A stretch of DNA of 64,000 nt from Escallonia rubra (lineage: Eukaryota; Streptophyta; Magnoliopsida; Escalloniales; Escalloniaceae): NCBI GenBank assembly GCA_033065855.1, contig JAVXUO010002581.1:620001-684000 (forward strand), read 5' to 3'. Both the position numbers and the translations under genes were made by a program. The notes under the pieces are model-generated. The model was not told the origin of the DNA, did no database searches, and worked only from the letters and a program-made list of their open reading frames with translations. Positions 46,099 to 57,626 of the stretch are shown here, piece by piece (position 1 is the stretch's first letter; each line of letters begins with the position of its first letter).

Positions 46099-47551
46099 TT
46101 TGCTTGACTCATCCCCAGACAATCAAGCTACGATTAAATTGAGGAAAGAACGCATGGATCATTGTTTTCTGGTGCATCATGTGCAAGAACGTTATTGCGA
46201 CTGTAGACCATTTCCAGTGCGTGCTAGATGGTAAGAAGTCAGCTTCTTTGCAATATCCCTATGTTCGAATGACAGTATACCACACATTTCTAAAATCTTA
46301 ACCGGTGTAATCTTGGACCGCTACTCTTCAATAGATCCTTCTTCTTGAATGAGAATGCAACTGGCATCTGGGTTGTACATTCTAATCTGCATGTTGTTTT
46401 TGTAATTGAGCTTGCCATCTTTAATCATATCGTCTTGGATACAACATACCTTAGACAAACCTTTCTAAGCATAGACGCTTAAGCTCTTCTTTTAATTGAT
46501 AATAATTTTGTTATGCAGGCTGCAAACAGTGTTTTTCCAACTGGAGCTGAAGTGTGACAAGGTAAACTTTTCTTACTTGCCTGCCTATACGACTTTCAGA
46601 CTAAAGTAATTCATAATTTAACTGTATTAAATACGTTCTTTATCACACTCTATTTACTTAACGTGTGCATTCATCTAATTTAGTGAGCATGCAACCTCAT
46701 TGTATTAAGATATGATTGATGGTATTTGTGCTGGCAAATAACTCAATTCTCAACATTGCATCAGTTTCAATGTGCACTTTGTTCTACGTATAAAGGTTTC
46801 ATCTTGTATGAAATATATCTAACCATCCGTAGCAATTCCCCCTCATCGTGTCCTTAATTGGTATCAGCCACATCATCTCATTTACATCCTATGGTATGCT
46901 TGTGCAGTAGTCATCCGCCTTAGGATTTGCATTTAAGTTGTCATGTGAACATGTTACTTTTTAATGATATTTTGTTTCAAACCATAATGCCCTGCCTCAT
47001 AATAGTTCCATTGAAAATCCCTTTGAACTCAGTAGATTAGGAAGGGTAGCAGTCCGTCGCTTAGTTGTATGAAGCGATGGTTTGAGTAGGAGCAGGTGTG
47101 AGGTTCCATAGCGGGAGCTTGAGTAGTATGGTTTGTTTTTGGGTAGGAGCGTGCAAGTGCAACATTTGGGAGTGAGTGAGAACTATTATTTATTTTCTCG
47201 AAAGATGCAACTACATTCCTATCCTCACCATGTACCAATAATAGCCAAGTTTCGGAACTGGCCTGGCTACCTACAGTCCCTTTGACTCAATCTGAGCAGC
47301 AATTACAATTGGTGAGCAGGCTAACTTGCTTTAGGTATGATCCTAGGGCTCTATGCACTTTATTACTCATCAAGTGCAAAGTGAAGTCATGCAGTTAATT
47401 GCCTATCTTCCAGTACCAAAATGAGGAGAACTGATGAATTGTGGAAAGACATCTTGTAGAAAAGGAAAATTTTGGTGGATTCAGAAAAGTTATGCTCACC
47501 AACTTGAGATTTGTAAGATTACAGTAACGGACATATTATCCAACAACAAGA

Positions 47552-47637
47552 TCAAGATATGATGAAAATGGGAAGTTCATGGTGTAATCTTTGTATACAC
47601 TAGGAGACAAGGTTGACATTTTCCTCAATTAGGCGCA
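47552..47637 (+). repeat. Dispersed direct repeat, copy 2
   Basis: Second copy of the 46003-46098 block, in the same orientation about 1.55 kb away. The flanks do not align, so a short-range duplication or two members of a small repeat family are both possible. Confidence 0.75.
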
Positions 47638-50600
47638 AGAGTTCTTGATTTACTTAATAGTTGTGCTAGATGTTTAAGACTTGAAAATATTAGGAGATTC
47701 CTGGTGTAGATTCTGTTTCATTTCAACAGCTTTAGTGCAATTTGTGATGACACTATTACTAAGGTATGTCCAAGGTCCTTTTCCTGTGAATATAAATATG
47801 TTTGCTTGTATGGACTAAATGGTTTGTTCTACAAAGCTTTTGCTTCAAAAATGTGTTATTGCTTATGTAGCCTGTTAGTACTGCTTTGTAGAATTAGATT
47901 ACTGCACATAAATGTGTGTGCTTTGCACCTGTATCATTAGGTATCTATGCCTAGGGCGATTAGGTAGGAATCATTACAGTCCTGATATACTTTTTTCGTC
48001 ACCCTTAGTAATAACATAGCATCCATTTCCAAAACCTTCGCCCTAGCTGAAAAGGGTTGGCCCAAATAAAGTTTTACTCAGAAAGAAACAAAGATCTAAA
48101 ATCTAAAGACTCAAGGCATAAATTAACAATGTATCCTCCTGATTTCAGCATTGAAGCATAAAATAAACCAGCTGAAGAAGATGACAGGTAAGTAAGGATT
48201 GAACTACCATTGGCTTAACTTTTAGATAGCATCGGCAACTTGCGTCAATTAACCATAGAAAAAAAACATCCAAACAATTTTAGATTGTCTCCAAAGGAAC
48301 CAAACACGGGCTAGCGCAAGTAGATATAGCCAGCTTAGTCTCGAGCAAAGAAGGGAATATATTGAGAGAACAAACTCAATGAGAAGGGAAACAATTCAAC
48401 TTCAGGAAGACAAGAGTGATGGAAGCAATTCTGTTGTTAACAAAAAAAGGAAGATTGATTGGCTTCTAAGAGCTCAAGCAACGACACTTGATGAACAAGG
48501 TTTGTCGTTTCTTGGCGCACCTTCTAAAAAAAATTATAACTATTTTCAAAAAACAAAAAACTAATTGTGAAATTCGAATAGCAGAGGAGACCAATATCTG
48601 TGAAGAATATGGAGTACTAGAGCTGGAAAATATTGACGACTGTGTACATTATGGTGCTAAGCGGTTCCAATATGAACCGCCAACATTTTGATGCCAGAGG
48701 GGACAAGTCAAACTAGCGCCAACAGATATACCAGTTGAGTTCAAAGCATTGTTTAATTCTGAAACTAAAGAAGGAATAGAATTTTTTAGGAACATCCGAG
48801 CATACAACAGTTTATTCAGTTTCACATCATCCGGGGTGAATATCGACGAGGAACTTGCATCATCAAATAAGGGGATATACATATTTAGAGCACAAGGCCA
48901 AATATACGATAATCTGCCAGCTTTGGTTCCTACAGAAAATAGGCCCTCTTACTTCCAGCTGTATTTCTACGATACTGCTAATGAACTGCAAAATAGAATG
49001 AAAATATTCCAAAATGCAGACTTGAGCGAAGATATAGTCAAAAAACTAATGGAGATTCAACGAGGTAACCCATATTCATAATTCCTTTGGAGACTCAAAG
49101 ACTTCCCATCACTGAATGATTTTCAGATACATATTAAGAAGGATGTCAAATTAGACCAACGGGTTTACAATGCTCGGTCAGCTGACCAAGTTGCCACTAT
49201 ATGGATAGAGGGCAACGATCCTCATGGACCTCTAGAGCGTGATATCATTGTCCATGCACATTCTGGCAGCAGCCATAGAGTTAGGCATTACTATGGTTGC
49301 TATGATCCTTTGCAATATCCCTTATTGTTTCCAAAGGGTGAAGTTGGATGGCATCAAAACATTAAAAAGTGAGGGATAGAGGAATTTGCTAATGCACAAG
49401 GACAATTACAAGATTCAGGAGAGACGGATTATCAATCTTTAGGGCCCTTTTCAACTGTTGAAGAATTTTTTTCTGGAGAGAAAACAGGTAAATTTTCTAG
49501 GGCTTTAGTTTTTTGCGTAAACTTAAAATTTAAAGTACATGCTAAAATATTTCCTTACTTTTCAAAAATTTTAAGAGTGGCTGAGGAAAAATCTGGGTAT
49601 GTATCTTGCCGCGAGTACTACTGTCATAAACTTCAGATTAGGAAAATACAAGCCCCACACATTCTATTAGCAGGCCGTCTATTACAACAGTATGCAGTAG
49701 ACATGTATATTAAGCTGGAGACAACTGGGTTGGACTATTATCGTACAAGGCAATCAGATCTTCGTAGTGAGTTATATCAAGGGATAGTCGACAGTGTAAC
49801 TGCAGGAGAAAGTAGGGGAAGTGAGGTTGGAAAAAGAGTTGTGTTACCCGCTTCATTTGTTGGAGGCCCAAGAGACATGTGTCGTAGATATTTAGATGCA
49901 ATGGCATTGGTTCAGCGCTTTGGGAAACCCTATTTTTTTCTCACGATGACTTGCAACCCTGACTGGTAAGAAATTACTAATGAGTTGCTCCCCGGACAAA
50001 AACCTCAGGATAGACCTAACTTAGCTGCACGTGTTTTTAGGGCAAAACTTCAGGACCTCAAAGACTAACTTTTTAAGAAAGAAGTATTTGGGAAAGTGGC
50101 AGCAAATGTTCACGTTATTGAATTTAAAAAAAGAGGCCTGCCACACGCTCATTTGATTATTATACTCAAGCCAGACTATAAAATAACAACTCCATATCAA
50201 TATGACAAGTTTGTTTGTGCAGAAATCCCGAATCCAGAGAGCCAACCTAAACTTTATTCTTTAGTTGTTAAGCATATGATGCATGGTCCCTGCGGCAATC
50301 AAAATAAGAAAAACCCTTGCATGGTTAACAGAGAATGCAAGAACCATTACCCTCGTGGGTTTTGCTCCAAAACTACCCAAGGCAAAGATGCTTACCCAAT
50401 CTACAGGAGAAGGGATAACAAACGGGAGGTTTTAGTTTGAAAGAAGCTTCTGAACAACCAATGGGTGATTCTGTACAACCCATACCTACTCATGAGATAC
50501 AATTGCCACATTAATGTAGAGATATGCTCAGGGTTGAAGGCAGTAAGTACCTTTATAAATATATTTAAAAGGGCCACGATAAAGTAGCGGTATTATCGAA

Positions 50601-52699
50601 TTTGATGACAAAAGGGAGTGTAATTGATGAAATCCAAAGATTTTAAGATGCTCGATGGGTGTCAGCCCCAGAAGCCATAAGCCATGTGGAGGACATTTGA
50701 GTTTAATTTGAATGAGATGGACCCAGCAGTGTTTAACTTGCAGTTGCACTTACCTAACAAACAGTGCTTGACCTATTGGAAAAAATTAAAATTTGAGAAA
50801 CGTTGCTCTTTGGGATCATGCGACCAAAACAATGCTTACAGAATTCTTTAGGATGAATGCAAATGATGCAAAAGCCAAAACGGAAAAATACCTCTACAGT
50901 GAATTTCCTGAGAACTATGTTTGGGACAGAAATGGGAAGTGTTGGAGAGAAAGAAAGAAAAGAAGTGTTATTGGCCGAATCAATGGTGCTAACCCAATAG
51001 AAGGCAAAAGATATTTCCTACGGTTACTGCTTAATCATGTTAGAGGACCGGAATCATTTAAGAATCTACTAACAGTTAATGGAGTTCAATATTCAAGGAA
51101 GCTGCTAAAAGAAAAGGACTTCTAGAATCAGACCAGAGCATAGTGGATTGTCTCAATGAAATAGCAACATTCCAAATGCCAAAATCCCTTCGAAGATTGT
51201 TTGTGACGGTCTTGATATACTGTGAACCAGCAGATGTTAGGAAACTATGGGATTTAAACTTTGAAGTAATGTCAGATGATTTTAGGAAAGCAAAACCAAA
51301 TTCTCCTCATTATCATCTGTCATCAACACTACGAAGCATCAGTTTTTTCTTAGAGAGTATGGGTAAGAAAAATTCAGATTTTGATTTACCTCCTTTAATT
51401 CCAGATGACGGCAAAAACGAAATACACTACCCAATAAAAAATAAGAGATAAACTGAATGTTGAAATCCCTCCTGAAGACATCGCTGCAGTTTTAAGTTTA
51501 AATGAAGAACAACATGCAGCCTACAAAAAGATATTGCATCGAGTACATTCGAATTCAAGTGGGGTATTTTTTATTGACGGTCCTGGGGGAACATGAAAGA
51601 CATTTGTTTATAGAACTTTGTTGGCACATATTAGGGCAAAAGGAGGGATAGCTTTAGCAACAACAACTTCAGGAGTAGCTGCTGCAATAATGCATGGTGA
51701 CCGTACAACACATTCTAGGTTCAAAATCTCAATTATTGTTACAGAAAGCAGCTTACGTAACATACCAAAGTAGAGAGCAACCAGTGACCTTTTGCGTAAA
51801 GCTAAGCTAATCATTTGGGATGAGATGCCCATGGTAAAACATTTTGCAATTGAAACTGTCGATAGGAGCTTGAGGGATGTAATGTATTGTGACGAACCTT
51901 TTGAAGGGAAGGTTATAGTTTTTGGTGGTGACTTCCGACAGGTGCTACCTGTTGTGCACTGGGCAACAAGAGCTGAGACTGTTGCTGCAAGCCTTGTAAA
52001 ATCACCGGTTTGGGACTCTATGGAGAAAATACAGCTCACAAAAAAACATGAGGGCAAGATCAGATCCTAATTTTAGCAGTTTCCTGCTTAAAGTATGGGT
52101 GGAAATGAGCCAACAATTGAAGATGACTTGATATCTCTTTCAGATAAGATGATAATAAAAAAAATCGAGATGGTAAATCTCCAGAAGAAGTATTGATTGA
52201 AGAAGTCTTTCCTTTCATACAACATAATGCTGGTTATATTGACTACATGAGTGAGCGTGCAATCTTAGCAACAACAAATGAAAATGTAGACATGCTAAAT
52301 GAGAGATTAATCAAAACTTTCCCTGGAGAAGAAAGAATCTTTCACAGCTATGATGAAGCAGTGGATGACACTAACCATTATTACATAGAAGAGTTTCTAA
52401 ATACTTTGATGCCAAATGGCCTTCCGCCTCATAGACTAATCCTAAAAGAAAATTGCCCAATCATGTTGTTAAGAAATCTTGACCCTTCAAATGGCTTATG
52501 CAATGGAACAAGGATGGTCTGTAGATCATTAGGCGAGTTCGTTATAGCTGCAGAAATAACTGTTGGCCAACATGCTGGCAATCAAGTGTTAATACCAAGG
52601 ATACCACTTTTTCTGGCTGAAAACGAAGGGTATCCTTTTAAGTTCAGACGGACACAATTTCCAATTCGACTCTGCTATGCAATGACAATCAACAAAGCC

Positions 52700-53395
52700 C
52701 AGGGGCGGAGCCAGAAAATTTAGTCGAGGGGGGCCAAAAAAGCGTAAATTTTTTTGCTCATATTATATATTATAATTAGCGTCACTTCTTGAATATGTTG
52801 AATGCATAATAAATTATTCAATTGACTACTAATCATTTTAGATTACTATTTCTAGTGATTTATTTAACTTGGTAAGGTGAATTAACAACGAATTACTAAT
52901 CTTGCATGAATGAAGCTTAATAATTATAGTATAGCTGTATTATTAATATGATTATATGAGTACAATAGTGCATTAACAACGAATTACTAATCTTGCATGA
53001 ATGAAGCTTAACAATTATAGTATAGCTGTATTATTAATATGATTATATGAGTACAATAGTGCATGTATTAATTAATATTTTACAATAATTTAAAACCAAA
53101 AAAAAAGAACAAACCTTAATCATTCAAATTCTTCCGTAATATGAAAATTTAAAATTTGAAAGAATGAAGATGGAACAAACGAATGAGAAAGAAGAAGATT
53201 GACCGTCAATGGCACAAAGAGTTAGAAATACAATAAAAACGAAATCCTAATTATTTTACGATATAATGGTATTTTTATAAATATGTTAAATATGAATGTT
53301 ATTTATATAGTAAATTAAAAGATCTCAAATATTGGGTTGTGGGGGGGGGGGGGGGTGCCGTGGCCCCCCCCGGTCAGGCGGGAGTTCCGCCCCTG
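52700..53395. mobile_element. hAT-type MITE inserted in the Helitron helicase
   Basis: The ends CAGGGGCGGAGCCAG and (minus reading) CAGGGGCGGAACTCC are inverted. A perfect 8-bp target duplication ACAAAGCC flanks them (52692-52699 and 53396-53403). The AT-rich body has no transposase and carries a 91-bp tandem duplication and a G-homopolymer (about 53340-53355). The insertion splits the INKAQ motif of helicase motif VI; the helicase frame resumes after the right copy of the target site. Confidence 0.92.
52881..53062. repeat. 91-bp tandem duplication inside the hAT MITE
   Basis: 52881-52971 and 52972-53062 both run from ATTAACAACGAATTACTAAT to GAGTACAATAGTGC, nearly identical (one visible difference, TTAATAATT versus TTAACAATT). 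The low divergence points to a recent event. Confidence 0.92.
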
Positions 53396-55329
53396 ACAAA
53401 GCCCAAAGACAGACCATAAAACATGTTGGTGTCTACCTCCCAGAACATGTCTTCTCACATGGACAGCTTTATGTAGCCTTATCAAGAGGTACATCCATGC
53501 TGACAACCAAAGTTCTGATGAAGCAAGAAAAAAAGAAAAAAGCATGAAAGTTGTGCATGAAAAATGTGGTATACAAGGAAGTTTTCACGTCCCAGAGGTA
53601 AATTTATTTACGTTTTGTAAATTAGAATTACATTATATTTAAACTTATTTCCCAATCAGTTAAATATTGTAACTATGCCATTACTTTAAACTGTAATGCT
53701 ATTGTCTCATGCATTTATTTCAATTTAAGACAAAATCATTGAGATTTTCCTACTTATAGTGGCCTATGAGAGTATGCTGTTTATAGCATATTTGTTACCC
53801 TCGCCTAAATGCTCAAACAGTCATTGTTCACTGCATTGTTATAGGTAAAATCTAAAAATAAAATTCAAAGCTCATGAATTAATTTTGGTGTTGAATCCTC
53901 ACTTTTAGCTGTTCATATCTTACTGACTCCTTACTCAATTTGCATAATATAATTTGTGAAGAAATATATGCTTCTGCTTACTCATGTCATTCATATAACT
54001 AAAGAACATGTTTTCTTGATATGAACAACGAAGATGTCTACTGAGGAAGCAATGCAGTCACAAGAAATAGAAGAACCACAGCTAGAACACATCCAAATAA
54101 CATCTCTTCAAATAAATCAAAAGACTTGGACCATCAAAGTAGTGGTGCTGCGACTGGGTAGTCCAGAAAGATACAACAATGCAAGGGGCTCCAGATAAGT
54201 TTGGAAAATAATCATTGCTGATGAGGAGGTAAAAAGCTTTGACTAAGGTTTATGCCTAAAAAAAGGATACTCTATTACACTTTGTTTCTTAATACTTTAA
54301 GAACTGATGTATTTTCACTATCAACAAGCAAACAAAAAATTGTATTCAAGACACATGCACTAAAAAAACACATGAATTTACATACAGGGAACAAGAGTGC
54401 AAGCAGTCATGTTCAATGATGCCATCTCAAAGTTTCAGCCAATGCTTAAAAAAGGAACAACCTACTTGATATCGGACGGAACAGTTAAGCCAACGAACCA
54501 AAATTTCACAAATGTCAACAAGGAAATTGAGTTGTCACTTCCGATGATAGCCAACATCATTGAAGCCCCTGAAGAAATTCGCATGGATAATATCTCGAAG
54601 AACTTTCTATCGATCCGATAGGCAATACAAAAAGGCCCTACTACAACATTCTCAAGTAAGATGATAGGAAAAAAAAAAGGAAAATCAACTAGCACACATA
54701 TTATTGCATTTAGATTTTCATTTTATACCTGTTGTGCTCACTTTAATGTTAGCTTCGTTAAGTCCTCATTAGATTAGAGTTAAAACCTTGTAATTGAAGA
54801 CCACTAATGGTAAGAGTGATACCCCCTGTCAACTAAATGTTAAACATATTAATTGATTATAAATTAGTTCAACTAATTATTAAAAATCCTTATATAAATC
54901 ATTTAAGGTCAAGCAGAGGATCCAACAACCTTCCTAAGATAGACAAAGCTAGAGAAAAGAGGAGAAAAGGCCTTGAAGTTAGTTATACTGCAAAATCAGT
55001 AAAGTTCAATTTTAGGTTGCCCATGATTGATCAAATGATCAATTCTCCCTTATTGTTGATACAAACATTCTCATACTCAGCTGTAAGACTGTTTGAGGTT
55101 AATATTGGACCAATGTATGTTATGTTGCCATTGCAGTAGTTATATTCTGAGGTAGCCATTTGCTACTTTTGTAATAGATGGTAACTCTCTAGCCTAGCAA
55201 GTACTTGAGACTGTGATTGATAGTGCACCGCAAAAATGGATGATGACATATATATGAGTTCCACTTGGTAATTACACAACTACCAGTAGTTCCTTGTCAT
55301 ATGTTGACATACTCAATGTCTTAGGCTCC

Positions 55330-55615
55330 CAAGCCTTGCTGAAGTTAGCTAGAAGGTGACCTTCCTGCTACAAAACTGCTCCCATCCCTCTATCACTGAC
55401 ATCTATTTCTAATCCAAGTGGCAGGTGAAAATGAGGGATATCAAGAGTAGGAGTAGAGACCATAGCTTCCTTCAGAGAAGGCCTTAGAAACTTTAGGGTT
55501 CCATTGGAAACTATCTTTCTTGATATTTGTTGTCAATGGCTTCGAAATAAGGCCAAAGTGCTTGAGAAATCTCATGTGATAGCCTGTTTAGCCCAAAAAA
55601 ACCAGCTCTTTCAGC
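55330..55615 (-). pseudogene. Ty3/gypsy reverse transcriptase-RNase H remnant
   Basis: Minus-strand segments in two frames read RFLKHFGLISKPLTTNIKKD, FQWNPKVSKAF, then MVSTPTLDIPHFHLPLGLEI, DVSDRGMGAVL-stop-QEGHLLANFSKA. This matches the RT-to-RNase H junction of Ty3 elements: R-x-F-I-K-x-FGLI-x-(R/K)-PLT, F-x-W, TPVLALPDF, DAS-x2-G-x-GAVL-x-Q-x-G and FSK. A stop replaces a residue after GAVL. The remnant lies inside the interruption of the Helitron RPA gene. Confidence 0.75.
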
Positions 55616-57194
55616 ATCTATATCGCTGTCTATCTCAACAATGATCTTCAAATTCTTGTACCCATCCTCAGGAATCCATTTGACTTCATGTGCTACATCG
55701 ACAATAACATCATATCTAGATCACAAATTAATCAGCATAAATGATCCCCAGAAATCCAGTTATAGAGACTAGATCCAACTTTTTGTCCTTTTTTTTAAAA
55801 AAAAAAAAAAAGCAACAGCAAAAAGCAATGATATTCAATTTCACGGAAAAAGTACCCAGGTGTGCCTTGAAACTCTACTCTTTCTTTATATCTACACAAA
55901 TATAAGGCTTGAACACTAAATTCATTAAGGCTTGGAAACTACCTGATGTATTAGTGAGCCCTTAGGGCATTACCGAATGAATATTCGTACGACATAGCCA
56001 ATTAAGCTCCACTGAAGGACTTAGTGCAGGCTTTATATGTATATATGTTTGGTCATGTACCCAAAAATAAGCTGTGTATCAAAGAGGTTTGGGTATTCTG
56101 GTTGCTTTACTTCCGTAGTTGTTAATTCACTTGTGTTAAGAAAGAGTTGCAAAATGCTTTTTCAAGGTATACTTCTGCTACTTCATATATACGTAGAGTA
56201 AGTTGGGCAAGTAAAGTGTGTCTAACATAACTCTACTCTGAGTATAAGCCCTAGGCCCAGAAGATTATGATTGCTATGGTCAATCTATTCTGCTCCTACT
56301 TAGTCAACAATGGTCATTAAGTATAGTCATCAAAAGCACTAACCTGGAAAAAGCGAGCCTTATAAGGCCTTTGGGTTCGGCGCCTAAGCCCCTCAAAGTG
56401 CACTTACTTTTGAAGGGGCTTCACCAAGCCCTAGGCAAGGGCTTGCATGTCGGCTTTGATAGGCTTTTTGCCCTAGGCGCACTTCTAACAAATATGAGCG
56501 GGTGTGAGCTGCAATTTCTGTCGTTAAAAAATCCATGGGTAAGAACAAAGACCTTATACTGGTTCTACGGTAGTAGTCCTTAAGTACTATTGGAGTGAGT
56601 TACGGAGAATGTTGTGGATTTTATCATGTAATTTGTTAAACATATTTCTTTCAGAAATTGCGTCAAGTGCTCCTTTCACCACTTTGTTAATTCAATGAAT
56701 ATCATGACTTCCAAATTGAGTCAAACAGAGCATGCTTACGTACTTATCATGTTCGCATATTAAGTCATCCATGACGTAGTTATATGTGTAATTGCATTGC
56801 ATCTAAACATCTTAAAACATCCTGCTGTACCAAACAAAAAGTCGTCAACAAAAGATACAATCACAACTAAACAAAGATCCAGTCATCCGCTTGAGTGAAA
56901 TAGTCGTAAATCATCATGGGCATGTCTTTGAACAAAAATATTTCATGTTCAGTACAGTTGTAAATAAGTCACTTCATTTGCGTCCTTCTCAAGGTTGTAA
57001 TTCAAGAAGCGCTTGTCTTTCACACTGTAATTTGTTAGATAAGCCATATGGAATATAGCAGCATCATGGACTACTCATAGTTTCTTTTCTTCGCTTTCTC
57101 CATTTTGCTTGTCCTTTGGAATTTTCGCCCTCACCTTTGGTTGTCTTGCCATTAATTCCGATCTTATTTGCTTCTGAAATAAAGACACATGAAC

Positions 57195-57626
57195 GTTAAG
57201 TTTTGCGACAAAGGGCTGCTACTGCTCATGAAACTCCTGCTACCAAACCTCTTTCTACCTCTCAGTTAGACGAGCTTAATGCCTTTGCCACTCAAAAGAA
57301 ATTCAGTACTGATGATGACACTGATCATGAGACAATTGCTGAGACTTCTGATCAAGTTGTTAGTGCTATAACCAAGAACACAACCAAGAAGTTAATAAAG
57401 TATAGGCCATTATGTGATTCTTGAACCCAAGCAATTGGGAATTAGGCTTCCTAGACTAGCTAAGAGGCAAGTTATGGAACAGTTCATGCACAACAATCTT
57501 CAACATACTCAAACTTGGCTATTTTGGCACAATGACCTTACTGTTAATTTATTCTCTAACTGTGACAAAGATATGTTAGTTTCTATTTCTTTTGCTGTTG
57601 TTTCTACTGTTCTACATGCATTCTAG
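57195..57626 (+). pseudogene. Unrecognised coding-like fragment
   Basis: Two consecutive short frames read LRQRAATAHETPATKPLSTS, QLDELNAFATQKKFSTDDDT and, after a stop at 57422, PKQLGIRLPRLAKRQVMEQF and THTWLFWHND-like text. Composition is protein-like (acidic Asp/Thr patch, then a basic patch), but I recognise no domain. A single-base change could join the frames, so it is probably a broken gene or gag fragment. Confidence 0.3.

Larger units (their letters stand above)
45403..48290. other. Intergenic; probably the unread 5' part of the Helitron towards the right
   Basis: No gene is recognised apart from a dispersed 90-bp repeat pair (46003-46098 and 47552-47637). The 5' end (A/TC) of the large Helitron should lie somewhere between here and 48300, but I could not identify it. 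Confidence 0.45.
48300..53600 (+). pseudogene. Helitron Rep-helicase (RepHel) protein, decayed and interrupted
   Basis: Segments in all three frames follow the RepHel order. First is a Helitron-like N-terminal region (FNSETKEGIEFFRNIRAYNS, FRAQGQIYDNLPALVP, PSYFQLYFYDT; 48730-49080). Next is the Rep region: HILLAGRLLQQYAVDMYIKL, LPASFVGGPRDMCRRYLDAM, FLTMTCNPDW (49600-49965). The HUH motif is in EFKKRGLPHAHLII, with HAH at 50144-50152. The tyrosine motif SKYLYKYI is at 50542-50565. The helicase follows: Walker A GPGGT-stop-KT (51579-51602), Walker B IIWDEMP (about 51814), FGGDFRQVLPVV, and after a hAT insertion HGQLYVALSRGTS and NVVYKEVF. Helitrons transpose by rolling-circle replication using this protein. 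Stops at 49371, 50066, 50566 and 51594 and several frameshifts show it is inactive. The ORF is otherwise full length, so this was an autonomous-type copy. Confidence 0.9.
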
